The notes: a model not told the origin generated them from the sequence alone. 64,000 nt of DNA from an uncultured Pelagibacteraceae bacterium (GCA_902543295.1 CACBXW010000004.1:62001-126000), one strand, 5' to 3'. Numbered from the stretch's first letter, positions 24,351 to 33,642 are shown. Made by a program: numbers and translations.

Positions 24351-25652
24351 ATGACTAAACATTTAAAAAAACTTGTCGGTCCTTTAGTAAGTTTGTTTTT
24401 CTTACTAAACATGACAAGTGTAGGTTATGCCGAATCTACAGTCTCTGCAGAAGTTGGATTTATTTTTAATACATTTCTATTTTTAGTTTGTGGTTTTCTT
24501 GTCATGTTTATGGCTTGCGGATTTGCGATGCTAGAATCAGGAATGGTAACTTCAAAAAGTGTATCTGTAATTTGTGCAAAAAATATAGGATTATTTTCTA
24601 TCGCTGGAATTATGTTCTGGATGGTTGGTTATAATCTAGCATATGGAATTCCAGAAGGTGGCTATATAGGAACATTCACACCGTGGTCTGATGCAAGTGC
24701 TGTTGATACAGGATATGCAGATGGTTCGGATTGGTATTTCCAAATGGTATTCTGTGCAACAACAGTATCAATTGTATCTGGTACGTTAGCAGAAAGAATT
24801 AAATTATGGCCTTTCTTCTTATTTGCAGCAATTTTATCAGGAATCATTTATCCAATTGTCATGGGATGGCAGTGGGGTGGTGGCTGGTTAGCCGCTTTAG
24901 GTTTCTCTGATTTTGCTGGTTCAACTCTTGTACACTCAACTGGTGGTGCTGCAGCTTTAGCAGGTGCTATGTTGTTAGGTGCAAGAACAGGAAGATTTGA
25001 TAAATCAGGTGCAGCTAAGCCAATGAGACCATTTGCAGCTTCTTCTATACCTTTGGTAACAGTTGGAGTATTTATTTTATGGTTAGGTTGGTTCGGTTTC
25101 AACGGTGGTTCACAGCTTGCTATGGGAACTTTCGATGATGCAGTAGCTGTATCAAACATATTTATTAATACAAACTTAGCAGCGTGTGGTGGTGTTTTAG
25201 CAGCAGCAGTAATTACTAGATTAATGTATGGTAAAACTGATGTAGTTCAAATGCTTAACGGTGCAATTGGTGGATTAGTTGCAATAACAGCTGAACCATT
25301 AGCGCCAGCACCTATAGCAGCAATATTCATCGGTGCAATCGGTGGATTAATAGTAGTGTTTGGAACAAAACTATTATTCTCATTTAAGATTGATGATGTT
25401 GTTGGTGCAATACCAGCTCACTTATTTGCTGGAGTTTGGGGAACATTAGCTGTTCCACTAACAAACTCTGACGCAAATTTTAGTGCACAGTTAATTGGTG
25501 TAATCTCGATCAACGCATTTGTTTTTGTAGTATCATACATTGTATGGGCAATTATGAAAAACACTATGGGTATCAGATTAAGTAAAGAGGCTGAACTGAA
25601 AGGTACAGACGTAACTGAAACTGGTGTAATAGCTTACGCTATAAGAGACTAA
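24351..25652 (+). CDS. amtB: Ammonium transporter
   Basis: A 433-residue Amt/MEP/Rh-family channel with an N-terminal signal-like segment (about 1-27) and eleven predicted helices. Family motifs include DWYFQMVFCATTVSIVSGTLAERIKLW near 126-152 (note Asp for the usual Asp/Glu start), HSTGGAAALAGAMLLGARTGR near 198-218 with the first pore His, and HLFAGVWGTLAVPL with the second. It imports ammonium. A glnK gene is not adjacent. A GC-rich bidirectional terminator follows. Confidence 0.95.
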   Translation: MTKHLKKLVGPLVSLFFLLNMTSVGYAESTVSAEVGFIFNTFLFLVCGFLVMFMACGFAMLESGMVTSKSVSVICAKNIGLFSIAGIMFWMVGYNLAYGIPEGGYIGTFTPWSDASAVDTGYADGSDWYFQMVFCATTVSIVSGTLAERIKLWPFFLFAAILSGIIYPIVMGWQWGGGWLAALGFSDFAGSTLVHSTGGAAALAGAMLLGARTGRFDKSGAAKPMRPFAASSIPLVTVGVFILWLGWFGFNGGSQLAMGTFDDAVAVSNIFINTNLAACGGVLAAAVITRLMYGKTDVVQMLNGAIGGLVAITAEPLAPAPIAAIFIGAIGGLIVVFGTKLLFSFKIDDVVGAIPAHLFAGVWGTLAVPLTNSDANFSAQLIGVISINAFVFVVSYIVWAIMKNTMGIRLSKEAELKGTDVTETGVIAYAIRD

Positions 25653-25680
25653 ATTTAACTCCCTCCCTTAAGTTAAACTA

Positions 25681-25710
25681 AAAAGGCCCCGTAAATGGGG
25701 CCTTTTTTTA
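25681..25710. terminator. Bidirectional intrinsic terminator between amt and bcp
   Basis: AAAAGGCCCC (25681-25690) pairs perfectly with GGGGCCTTTT (25697-25706) around a 6-base loop, with further T after it on the plus strand and A before it, giving U-runs on both strands. It lies between convergent stops at 25652 and 25711 and serves both genes. Confidence 0.95.
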
Positions 25711-26160
25711 TTAAACTGTTTTTAAAAATTCTAACACTTCTTTTGCGTGGTCTTTAACTTTTACTGAACGCCACTCTTTAATAATTTTGTCATCTTTTAA
25801 TAAAAATGTACTTCTTATTAATCCCATAAATTCTCTACCCATGAATTTTTTTTTACCCCAAACTTTGTATGCTTTAATGGCCTCTTTTTTTACGTCTGCT
25901 ACCAAATCAAACTTAATTTTAAATTTATCTCTAAATTTTTCATGACTTTCCATACTATCTTTAGAAATACCAATAACTTCACAGTCTAATTTTTTAAATT
26001 GTGAAAGTAGAGAATTGAAGTCTTTTGTTTCAACTGTGCAGCCTGGTGTATTATCTTTTGGATAGAAATATAAAACTTTATATTTACTTTTGATTTTCTT
26101 TAGCTCTAAAAGTTTTGAATTGGTTGATGGGATTTTGAAATTAGGAGCTTTATTTGGCAT
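25711..26160 (-). CDS. bcp: Bacterioferritin-comigratory peroxiredoxin (Bcp/PrxQ)
   Basis: A 149-residue thioredoxin-fold peroxidase. The peroxidatic Cys41 lies in NTPGCTVETKDF. The resolving Cys that E. coli Bcp carries five residues later is absent (Lys46), so it is either 1-Cys or uses Cys60. The DSMESHEKFRDKFKIKFDLV segment and RSTFLLKDDKIIKEW are typical. It reduces hydroperoxides in the cytoplasm. It is divergent from the rhodanese gene. Confidence 0.92.
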   Translation of the reverse strand: MPNKAPNFKIPSTNSKLLELKKIKSKYKVLYFYPKDNTPGCTVETKDFNSLLSQFKKLDCEVIGISKDSMESHEKFRDKFKIKFDLVADVKKEAIKAYKVWGKKKFMGREFMGLIRSTFLLKDDKIIKEWRSVKVKDHAKEVLEFLKTV

Positions 26161-26203
26161 ATTTTTTCGTAGATTAAAATTTATAATAATGTATTAAACC
26201 TTT

Positions 26204-26590
26204 ATGAGCATTAAATCAGCACAAACATTAGTCGCAGAAGCTTTGACAGAAATCAAGACACTTTCCCCAGCAGAAGCATTAGAGATGGTAAACAGTGATA
26301 AATGCAATTTAATTGACATAAGAGATATTCGAGAACTTGAGAAAATGGGAAGAATAGAAAATTCTCATCACATTCCTAGAGGAATGTTAGAGTTTTGGAT
26401 GGATCCAGATAGTCCTTACTTTAAAGAAGGCAAGATAGATATGAACAAAGAAATGGTTTTATTTTGTGCAGGTGGACTAAGATCTGCACTAGCTACAAAA
26501 TCATTGAAAGATATGGGGTTTGAAAAAATTTCACATATAGATGGTGGCTTTTCTCAAATGAAGAGCAGTGGCTTTAAAGTAGAGAAATAA
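26204..26590 (+). CDS. Rhodanese-like sulfurtransferase
   Basis: A 128-residue single rhodanese domain. The active loop is CAGGLRS in VLFCAGGLRSALATKSL (near 93-99), preceded by the family's IDIRDIRELEKMGRIENSHHIPRG (26-49). The cysteine would carry a persulfide from thiosulfate or another donor. The Cys-Ala-Gly-Gly-X-Arg-Ser loop is the standard six-residue type. It follows a 43-bp divergent promoter region shared with bcp. Confidence 0.9.
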   Translation: MSIKSAQTLVAEALTEIKTLSPAEALEMVNSDKCNLIDIRDIRELEKMGRIENSHHIPRGMLEFWMDPDSPYFKEGKIDMNKEMVLFCAGGLRSALATKSLKDMGFEKISHIDGGFSQMKSSGFKVEK

Positions 26591-26593
26591 AAA

Positions 26594-27067
26594 TTAATCA
26601 AATAAACTTATTCTCTTTGCGAAAAAAATTCTTATCACCCAGTATATAAATAATCCTAAAGGACCAATAAAATATGTGATTATTAAAGGAAAAAAGACTA
26701 GAATTTTTGACATGTAAAACCTCTGGCTATCTCTAACAATCCAAGATCCACAAAACAAATTTATAGCTAAGAAGTGCGTCCAAAATAAAATTAAAAACTC
26801 ATTATTCTCAAAAAGCTCAGCAAGATCATAAAAACTTAAATATAAAATAAAGTTTTTATCAAAATCATATCCTGCGAAAAAAAATATATATAATAGATAA
26901 ACATAAACACTTGCCAAAATAAATGTTGGAATTATTGATGTAACAAATAAACCACAAACTTTAGTTTGTGGAAAAATAATAAGCATTAACCAAAAAGGTA
27001 TTACACCTATATTCAACCACATATAGATCATTTCTACTGTAAAAAATGCAGATATTTGTTCAATCAT
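26594..27067 (-). CDS. ABA4-like membrane protein (DUF4281)
   Basis: A 157-residue protein with four to five membrane helices. The block WTHFLAINLFCGSWIVRDSQ near 110-129 followed by a hydrophobic FIGPLGLFIYWVIRIFFA end is the ABA4/DUF4281 pattern. In plants ABA4 is needed for neoxanthin formation; bacterial members have no settled role, though carotenoid chemistry is often suggested. It lies between rhodanese (convergent, 3 bp apart) and recX (divergent, 27 bp). Confidence 0.75.
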   Translation of the reverse strand: MIEQISAFFTVEMIYMWLNIGVIPFWLMLIIFPQTKVCGLFVTSIIPTFILASVYVYLLYIFFFAGYDFDKNFILYLSFYDLAELFENNEFLILFWTHFLAINLFCGSWIVRDSQRFYMSKILVFFPLIITYFIGPLGLFIYWVIRIFFAKRISLFD

Positions 27068-27094
27068 CAGGGTTATATTATATTAAATGCAATA

Positions 27095-27658
27095 ATGATT
27101 CCTATAAAAAATAAAAAAAAAAACTTAGAAGCGACAATTGATGAAATGCGCAACTTTGCACTTAATTATGTAGAAAAATTTGCACCATCAAAACAACAGC
27201 TAAAAACATATCTTTTAAAGAAATATTTAAGATCTAAAGTTGATAACGTTAAAAGAAGCAATATTTCAGATCTAATCGAGATTGTAGCTGAAGATTTAGA
27301 AAAATCTAAATTTATAAATGATAAATTTTATTCAGAAACAAAAGCAAAAAGTCTAATCCAAAGAGGCTCATCAATAAATAAGATTAGAAATTATTTAATA
27401 AGTAAAGGGGTTGGAGAAAAATATATTAAAAATACAATTGAACAAATTAATGAAAATAATGAAGATCAAGATTTTTTTTCAGCCATAAAAGTTTGTAAAA
27501 AAAAAAGAATTGGTCCTTCAAGAACTGAAGATAATAGACCATTATTCTATAAAAAAGATATTGGTATATTAGCAAGATCTGGATTTGATTTTGAAGTTTC
27601 TAGAAGAGTAATGGAACTAGATAAAGAGGAATATTTGAAAATTATAAATCTTCTTTAG
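27095..27658 (+). CDS. recX: Regulatory protein RecX
   Basis: A 187-residue helical protein with the repeated three-helix RecX modules: NFALNYVEKFAPSKQQLKTY near 22-41, LIEIVAEDLEKSKFINDKFY near 66-85 and a C-terminal GFDFEVSRRVMELD. RecX binds RecA and limits filament growth. The start at ATG 27095 is preferred to an upstream reading at 27056 that would run into the divergent gene. recA is not adjacent. Its 3' end overlaps a convergent micro-protein gene by 17 bp. Confidence 0.85.
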   Translation: MIPIKNKKKNLEATIDEMRNFALNYVEKFAPSKQQLKTYLLKKYLRSKVDNVKRSNISDLIEIVAEDLEKSKFINDKFYSETKAKSLIQRGSSINKIRNYLISKGVGEKYIKNTIEQINENNEDQDFFSAIKVCKKKRIGPSRTEDNRPLFYKKDIGILARSGFDFEVSRRVMELDKEEYLKIINLL

Positions 27659-27791
27659 ACTTTTTATTTTTTTCTTCTAAATAATACTGAATTTTGCTTT
27701 TGATATAGTTTTTTACCATCACAAATACTATCAATCCAAAAATTGATACAGAAACTATTATAATTAATATTATTCTTAATTGCTCACTCAT
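27642..27791 (-). CDS. Single-span membrane micro-protein coupled to cysQ
   Basis: An open frame of 49 residues begins ATG at 27791, overlapping the cysQ stop (TAATG on the minus strand). Residues about 6-26 are a hydrophobic helix, followed by a very charged tail (KNYIKSKIQYYLEEKNKKSK). Stop-start overlap with cysQ strongly suggests translational coupling and a genuine gene. It overlaps the convergent recX end by 17 bp. No family recognised. Confidence 0.6.
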   Translation of the reverse strand: MSEQLRIILIIIVSVSIFGLIVFVMVKNYIKSKIQYYLEEKNKKSKEDL

Positions 27792-28561
27792 TATATATTT
27801 TTATTTCTTTTCAAAATTATACTAGGATTTTTAAAATTTTCTTTTCCGTAAAGTATTTCATTTCCATCAAAATCTGTAACTATACCCCCTGCATTTTCAA
27901 GAATAGCATGTCCAGCTGCTATATCCCATTCACATGCTCTAGGCTCTGCAACATAGCCGTCGTATTCATTTGAAGCTATTACACAAAATTTTAAAGAACT
28001 TTTCATCCTTTTGAATTCACTAACATTCATTGTTTGATATATTTTGCTAATTTCAGGTTTTAGTTTATTTGAATATGATACAAATTTAAGTTTATTATTT
28101 GAAATTTTTGAACAGTCTAATTTTACATGTTTACTATTAATTATTTCAAATGAACAACCTTTATCATAAGAATAAAATAATCTATTTTTAGCGGGTGCAT
28201 ATATTATACCTGCTACTGCTCGATTATTAATTATTAAACCAGCATTTAGAGTAAATTCGTCAAGATCATTAATGTAATCATAAGTACCATCAATTGGATC
28301 TATTAGCCAAAAATTTTTTAAATCTTTCTTGGATTTATTATGACTAGTTTCTTCTGATACAATCGGTATTTGAGGAGTTAAGTCATTTATTTTTTCAGTT
28401 AAAATTCTATTAACTTCAAGATCACCATTGCTAACAGGTGTGTTATCTTCCTTAATTTCTTTTTTTAATCCTTTTTCTCTTAATTCTATTGAAACTTTTC
28501 CTGCGTATAAAAAAGTGTCAATCAGTTTTTCAATAGCTGCCTTTATTTCGATTTGTTTCAT
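27791..28561 (-). CDS. cysQ: 3'(2'),5'-bisphosphate nucleotidase CysQ (IMPase family)
   Basis: A 256-residue metal-dependent phosphatase. The metal-site motifs are SEET at 69-72, DPIDGT at 88-93 and WDIAAGHAIL near the C-terminus. It dephosphorylates PAP from sulfate assimilation or other sulfotransfer; inositol-type substrates are also possible for the family. Its start abuts the DUF3553 stop and its stop overlaps a micro-protein start, forming a tight three-gene operon. Confidence 0.88.
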   Translation of the reverse strand: MKQIEIKAAIEKLIDTFLYAGKVSIELREKGLKKEIKEDNTPVSNGDLEVNRILTEKINDLTPQIPIVSEETSHNKSKKDLKNFWLIDPIDGTYDYINDLDEFTLNAGLIINNRAVAGIIYAPAKNRLFYSYDKGCSFEIINSKHVKLDCSKISNNKLKFVSYSNKLKPEISKIYQTMNVSEFKRMKSSLKFCVIASNEYDGYVAEPRACEWDIAAGHAILENAGGIVTDFDGNEILYGKENFKNPSIILKRNKNI

Positions 28562-28729
28562 TTATTCTAACTTTTCTAATTCGATATTTTTAGCATTGAT
28601 AACTTTTTTTCCTACATTTTCGAAATTCACAGTTACTTTTTCTTTAATAATTGACTGTACTTGTCCTATTCCCCAATCTTTATTATTAGGATTTATAACT
28701 TTATCACCTGGTTCAAAATCTAAAATCAT
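28562..28729 (-). CDS. DUF3553 domain small protein
   Basis: An open frame of 55 residues starting [20 protein letters not shown] after MILD, then [20 protein letters not shown]. This matches the DUF3553 module, a short SH3-like domain also found at the C-terminus of some UvrD helicases and widespread as a free small protein in alphaproteobacteria. Its stop directly abuts the cysQ start. Function is unknown; interaction with RNA polymerase or nucleic acid is suggested only by relatives. Confidence 0.8.
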   Translation of the reverse strand: MILDFEPGDKVINPNNKDWGIGQVQSIIKEKVTVNFENVGKKVINAKNIELEKLE

Positions 28730-28770
28730 TTGATTTTACTTATAATAGAAATGAGTATAAATACCACCAC

Positions 28771-29889
28771 ATGAATTTAGAGTTAAACTCAATTGGATTA
28801 GATAAGAAACCGTCTGATACAAAAGTAATTGTAGCCATGTCTGGTGGTGTAGACTCATCTACAGTTGCAGGTTTGATGAAAATGCAAGGATATAATGTTA
28901 CCGGCATAACATTAAAACTATACAACGATAGTAAAGAAGTTGTTAAATCAAAAGTATGTTGCTCAGGCCAAGATGTTATAGATGCAAAAAGAGTTGCTCA
29001 TAAATTAGATATCGATCATAAAATTCTTTATTACCAAGACAAATTTAAGCAAGGTGTTATTGATAATTTTGTAGAAAGTTACTTAAAAGGAGAAACTCCA
29101 ATACCATGCGTACAGTGTAATCAAACTGTCAAATTTAAAGATTTGTATGAAGTTGCTAAAGATTTAAATGCTGATGCTTTAATTACAGGTCATTATGTAA
29201 AAAATATAACAATAAATGAAAAAAATAATATGTATAGAGCAGTAGATGAAAATAGAGATCAAAGTTATTTTCTATTTAATACTACAAGAGAGCAATTAAA
29301 TTATTTACGATTTCCATTAGGTGGAATGTTAAAAAATGAAACTAGAGAAATTGCTAAAAAACTAAATTTAAATGTTGCAGATAAGCCAGATAGTCAAGAT
29401 ATATGTTTTGTTCCTAACGGAGACTATTCATCAGTAATAAAAAAGTTTAAGCCAGATTCCTTAAAAAAAGGTAATATTAAAAATCTAAATGGTGAAGTAA
29501 TAGGCGTTCATGATGGAATTATAAATTTTACTATTGGTCAAAGAAAAGGAATTAAAGTAGCTGACAAAGAGGCATTATATGTAATTAAAATTAATGCAGA
29601 AAATAATGAGATAATTGTTGGAGGAAGAGAGCATCTTGGAAAAAAGAAAATTAATTTAAAAAATATTAATCTATTATCCGATAAAAACGAATTAAATGAA
29701 AATATATTAGTCAAAGTTAGGTCTACAGGAAAGTTATTAAGCGCCAATGTAAATTTTATAAACAAGAATGATGCTGAGGTAAATTTAGATAATTCTGAAG
29801 ATGGTATTTCACCTGGACAAGCATGTGTCTTTTATAAAAAAGACCAATATGGTCACAAAGTTCTTGGTGGTGGTTGGATTAAAGAATAA
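28771..29889 (+). CDS. mnmA: tRNA-specific 2-thiouridylase MnmA
   Basis: A 372-residue enzyme that makes 2-thiouridine at wobble U34 of Lys, Glu and Gln tRNAs. The PP-loop SGGVDSS is at 24-30, the catalytic pair is Cys113 (in PCVQCN) and the Cys of [10 protein letters not shown] near 211, and the C-terminal beta-barrel domain closes with [14 protein letters not shown]. Length and order match the family. It is divergent from the DUF3553-cysQ operon across a 41-bp gap. Confidence 0.95.
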   Translation: MNLELNSIGLDKKPSDTKVIVAMSGGVDSSTVAGLMKMQGYNVTGITLKLYNDSKEVVKSKVCCSGQDVIDAKRVAHKLDIDHKILYYQDKFKQGVIDNFVESYLKGETPIPCVQCNQTVKFKDLYEVAKDLNADALITGHYVKNITINEKNNMYRAVDENRDQSYFLFNTTREQLNYLRFPLGGMLKNETREIAKKLNLNVADKPDSQDICFVPNGDYSSVIKKFKPDSLKKGNIKNLNGEVIGVHDGIINFTIGQRKGIKVADKEALYVIKINAENNEIIVGGREHLGKKKINLKNINLLSDKNELNENILVKVRSTGKLLSANVNFINKNDAEVNLDNSEDGISPGQACVFYKKDQYGHKVLGGGWIKE

Positions 29890-29895
29890 TTAATT

Positions 29896-29979
29896 TTACT
29901 TTTTCTTATTCTTTTTTCTTGCTCTTCTTTTTTTAGAGCCCATTTTTCTTCGGCCTCTATGCTTTTTAGGGTATCCCAT
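29896..29979 (-). CDS. Ultra-basic 27-residue micro-protein with strong ribosome binding site
   Basis: An open frame of 27 residues begins MGYPKKHRGRRKMGS and ends in a Lys-rich tail; 16 of 27 residues are Lys or Arg and one is His. A near-perfect AAGGAGAT Shine-Dalgarno lies just before the ATG, stronger than at most genes here. Size, charge and ribosome site resemble tiny ribosome-associated proteins (bTHX or COX24/AURKAIP1-like), but I cannot assign it to a family. It lies between convergent mnmA and divergent metC. Confidence 0.65.
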   Translation of the reverse strand: MGYPKKHRGRRKMGSKKRRARKKNKKK

Positions 29980-30054
29980 AATCTCCTTAGTTTTACAATT
30001 TTATTGACTTATTTGAGGGATATAGCATTGTCAATATAACTAATCAATTTTTTT

Positions 30055-31233
30055 ATGGTTAATTCAGTTAAAACTTTTTTAAAACAAGTAGGAAAAGATT
30101 ATCAAAATCAGTCAGTTAATCCGCCAGTAGTAAGAGCTTCAACAATAATATTTAAAACTCTTCAAGATATAAAGAAAACACAAAATAATTATAAAAAAAA
30201 TCCCTTAAGCAAAAATTTTGATTATGGTAGAAAAGGAACATCAACAACTTTTGCACTACAAGAACTATTAAGAAAAATTGAAAATGCTTATCAAGTTTAT
30301 TTAACTCCAACAGGATTTGGTGCAGTTTTTCTTGGAGTGATTAGCGTTGTAAGACCTGGTGATGAAATTATTATAACAGACTCAGTTTACTCTCCTACAA
30401 GATTTTTAACCGAAGACTATTTAAAAAAATTCAATATTAAAGCAGTATTTTATGATCCAAAAAACTTAGATGACTTAAAAAAAAAAATTACAAATAAGAC
30501 TAAACTTATTTTTGTTGAAAACCCTGGAAGTAACACATTTGAGTTTCAAGATTTAAAAAAAATATTATCTTTTGCTAAGCATAAGAATATTTATACAGCT
30601 ATTGATAACACATGGGGAACACCTTATTTAATCAAGCCCTTAGATTTAGGTTTTGATATGTCTATAGTTTCAGCGACAAAATATTATTCTGGTCATTCAG
30701 ATGTTATGGGTGGAAGCTTAGCTATTAAAAAAAGACTTTTTAAACAAGTGGAATTAAGTCAAAAAGCAGTTGGTTTAAGACTAAGCCCTGATGATGCCTA
30801 TTTAATTATGAGAGGACTAAGAACATTAGATATTAGGTTAGATAAGCATCAAGATAATACAATCAAGGTAGCTAATTTTTTGAGTAAACAAAAAAAAGTT
30901 AAAGAGGTTTTTTACCCAATTAAAAAAAATATTAAACAATACAAAATGTGGAAAAAGTATTACTCAGGATCATCTGGGTTAATGGGTGTAAATATTATTT
31001 CTAAAAATAAAAACTCTGTGATTAAATTTTTGAATAAACTAAAATTATTTGCCCATGGTTACAGCTGGGGTGGATTTGAAAGTCTTGCTTTATATCAAGA
31101 CAAATTGGCACTGGGCAAAAGGAGCTACACAAAGCTGAGTAATAACGAACATATTATAAGATTACACATTGGTTTAGAAGATCCAAATGATTTGATTGCT
31201 GACATTAAACAGGCTATTAAATCCGTAAGATGA
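30055..31233 (+). CDS. metC: Cystathionine beta-lyase
   Basis: A 392-residue Cys/Met-metabolism PLP enzyme. The Schiff-base Lys209 is in SATKYYSGHSD, which fits MetC rather than gamma-synthase. TPTGFGAVFLG near 84-94 and IDNTWGTPYL near 183-192 bind cofactor. It splits cystathionine to homocysteine, pyruvate and ammonia. The stop overlaps the start of an MFS gene. The 54 bp upstream hold an inverted ATTGAC/GTCAAT pair around a ~21-base loop. Confidence 0.9.
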   Translation: MVNSVKTFLKQVGKDYQNQSVNPPVVRASTIIFKTLQDIKKTQNNYKKNPLSKNFDYGRKGTSTTFALQELLRKIENAYQVYLTPTGFGAVFLGVISVVRPGDEIIITDSVYSPTRFLTEDYLKKFNIKAVFYDPKNLDDLKKKITNKTKLIFVENPGSNTFEFQDLKKILSFAKHKNIYTAIDNTWGTPYLIKPLDLGFDMSIVSATKYYSGHSDVMGGSLAIKKRLFKQVELSQKAVGLRLSPDDAYLIMRGLRTLDIRLDKHQDNTIKVANFLSKQKKVKEVFYPIKKNIKQYKMWKKYYSGSSGLMGVNIISKNKNSVIKFLNKLKLFAHGYSWGGFESLALYQDKLALGKRSYTKLSNNEHIIRLHIGLEDPNDLIADIKQAIKSVR

Positions 31234-32450
31234 ATGACACCAAATTTTTTCCAACAAAGAAAGCATTAGTTACTGTAATAGCTGCATCTGTCGTTGTTAT
31301 TATTGCACTAGGAATAAGACAAACTTTTGGAATGTTTTATTTTGATTTTGCAACTGATTTAGATATCACCATAACACAGTTCGGTTTTACAATGGGATTA
31401 CAGCTCTTATTGTGGGGTGTTTTCAGTCCTATGTTTGGAATTATTACGGACAAGTATGGTGGCAATATTGCAATTTTTATTGGGTTTGTTTTTTATTTAT
31501 TAGCAATTTTATTATTTTATTCAGGTTTTAATACTGGTTATTATTTTACTATAACAATTGGAATATTAGTTGGCGTTGGACTGGGATCCACAGCTATCAG
31601 TATACCTGTTTCAGTTGTTGCAAAACATTTTCCGGTATCAAGCAGAACAATAGCAACAGGCATAGTAACATCAGCAGGATCTTTTGGATATTTTATATCA
31701 CCTCTAATCACTAGATACTCACTTGTTGAACATGGGTGGGAAAATACAATGTTATTTTTCTGTTTCTTTTTAGGTCTAGGATTAATTGTAGCATTATTTG
31801 TTTCAACACCAAAAATACCTGTTGGTACAAATCAAAATAACAATCAAACAGCTAGAGAGGCTTTAAAAGAGGCTTTTTCAAATAAAAGTTACATTTATCT
31901 TACGTTAGGTTTCTTTGTATGTGGTTGGCACATTGCTTTAGTTGCAACTCATATACCCACGTACATGATTGATAAAGGATTACCAGATTGGTGTGCAGCA
32001 ATGGTATTGGCTTTAATTGGACTTTTTAATATGGTGGGAACAATTACAAGTGGATATCTCGCAACCAGATACAGTCAAAAAATTTTATTAAGTGCGATTT
32101 ACTTACTAAGAGGAGTATCAATAATCTATTTCATATTCTTACCACCAAGTGTTTTTAATTCAGTAATCTTTGGAATTACTTTTGGGATGTTATGGCTATC
32201 AACAGTTCCACCAACAAATGGAATTATAGGAAAAGTATTTGGAACTAAATATATCGGATTATTATATGGAATTGTTTTTGTAAGTCATCAAATTGGATCT
32301 TTTTTAGGAGCTTATTTGAGTGGTGTTTTCTACGAACTTAACGGCGATTTTGATTATGCTTGGTACATATCTATCGCATTATCTATTTTTGCTGGTTTGA
32401 TACATTTACCTATAAAAGAGAAGCCAATTGAAAGACCACAAATCGCATAA
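31230..32450 (+). CDS. Major facilitator superfamily transporter (OFA/monocarboxylate-like)
   Basis: A 406-residue protein with twelve predicted helices. The loop 2-3 motif reads GIITDKYGGNIAIFIG near 69-84, and there is a central cytoplasmic loop near 195-210 (TNQNNNQTAREALKEAF). RQTFGMFYFDFATDLDITITQ near 27-47 resembles MFS members of the oxalate:formate or monocarboxylate group. It overlaps metC at its start and pabB at its end, so it belongs to one compact transcript, but substrate cannot be told from sequence. Confidence 0.85.
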   Translation: MNDTKFFPTKKALVTVIAASVVVIIALGIRQTFGMFYFDFATDLDITITQFGFTMGLQLLLWGVFSPMFGIITDKYGGNIAIFIGFVFYLLAILLFYSGFNTGYYFTITIGILVGVGLGSTAISIPVSVVAKHFPVSSRTIATGIVTSAGSFGYFISPLITRYSLVEHGWENTMLFFCFFLGLGLIVALFVSTPKIPVGTNQNNNQTAREALKEAFSNKSYIYLTLGFFVCGWHIALVATHIPTYMIDKGLPDWCAAMVLALIGLFNMVGTITSGYLATRYSQKILLSAIYLLRGVSIIYFIFLPPSVFNSVIFGITFGMLWLSTVPPTNGIIGKVFGTKYIGLLYGIVFVSHQIGSFLGAYLSGVFYELNGDFDYAWYISIALSIFAGLIHLPIKEKPIERPQIA

Positions 32451-33642
32451 ACTTAAATTTAACCCTTATTTAGAAAAACTTTATCAGTCGGATAAGCCAC
32501 TGATAATCTACAAGGTCGATAATGGTTACGACATTTATACAGATTTTTCTAAAAAAATTAACTTAACAAAAAATAATATACATAGATTTTTAAACTCTTT
32601 TGAGAAAATGAAATATAAAAAGGAAACTGATCAATATGTTGGTTTTTTTGGATATGAAATTTTAAATTATTTACTTGGTATTAAAATAAGTAAACAGTCT
32701 AAAAATAGTTTTTATAAGGGAGTTTTTTACAAACCAGAAACAATCATTAAAATTAGAGATAAAATTTCAGTATTTTCAAATAAAAAGAAGCAAGAATTCA
32801 ATAATTATTTTAAACCAACTAAAATTTTATCGCCATTTAAATTAAATATTAAATATCAAAAATACAAAAAAATATTTGATATTTTTTCAAAAAAAATAAA
32901 ACAAGGAGAGACATATCAAATAAAAATTTGTACAAAATATCGAAATAAATCTTCAATAAATCCAATTAATTTTTTCTGGAGATTAATGAAGTCAAATGCT
33001 TCACCAGAATCTTTTATGATAAGAGATAAAAACTATTCTATTGTAAGCTGCTCGCCTGAAACTTTATTATTAAAAAAAGGTAATAAAATTATTACCAAAC
33101 CTATTGCTGGCACATTACGAAGAAGTAAAAAAACGAACAGATCTAGTGCCCTAAAGTTTTTTAGAAATAATTCTAAAGAGACCAAAGAACACAATATGAT
33201 TGTTGATATGGAAAGAAGTGATCTATCAAGAGTTTGTATTCCAGGAACAGTAAAAATTGATAAAGAAAAGTATGTTGAGGAATACAGGCATCTATATCAC
33301 TATGTTACAACTATATCTGGAAGTCTTTTAACGGGCATGACTGTAAAAAATATTATCAAATCTATGATGCCTGGCGGATCAGTCATAGGTTGTCCCAAAG
33401 TACGAACTTTGGAATTATTAAATCAACAAGAAAAAGAGAATAGAAATATTTTTACAGGTAGTTTTGGCTATATAAAATTTAATAAGGATATGAGATTTAA
33501 CATTATAATAAGATCTATATTAAATTATAAAAATACATCAGAAATATCTGCGGCATCTGGAGTTGTATTAGATAGTGCAGCAAAAAAAGAATTTAATGAA
33601 AATTTTATAAAAGCAAAATCATTACTAGAATTATTTAAATGA
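32428..33642 (+). CDS. pabB: Aminodeoxychorismate synthase component I
   Basis: A 404-residue chorismate-binding enzyme. The catalytic-domain motifs are KPIAGTLRRSKK near 224-235, KEHNMIVDMERSDLSRVC near 251-268, YHYVTTISGSL near 288-298, and MPGGSVIGCPKVRTLELL near 311-328. It makes 4-amino-4-deoxychorismate for folate. The start is TTG 32428, overlapping the MFS gene by 23 bp; no ATG occurs before residue ~50, so TTG is the best choice. pabA follows with a 4-bp overlap. Anthranilate synthase is less likely given pabC nearby. Confidence 0.88.
   Translation: MKDHKSHKLKFNPYLEKLYQSDKPLIIYKVDNGYDIYTDFSKKINLTKNNIHRFLNSFEKMKYKKETDQYVGFFGYEILNYLLGIKISKQSKNSFYKGVFYKPETIIKIRDKISVFSNKKKQEFNNYFKPTKILSPFKLNIKYQKYKKIFDIFSKKIKQGETYQIKICTKYRNKSSINPINFFWRLMKSNASPESFMIRDKNYSIVSCSPETLLLKKGNKIITKPIAGTLRRSKKTNRSSALKFFRNNSKETKEHNMIVDMERSDLSRVCIPGTVKIDKEKYVEEYRHLYHYVTTISGSLLTGMTVKNIIKSMMPGGSVIGCPKVRTLELLNQQEKENRNIFTGSFGYIKFNKDMRFNIIIRSILNYKNTSEISAASGVVLDSAAKKEFNENFIKAKSLLELFK

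Noticed and set aside
30002..30036. ATTGAC/GTCAAT pair upstream of metC as a SAM riboswitch
   Set aside because: Only a 6-bp arm is visible and no SAM-II/SAM-V core could be matched; not enough for a call.
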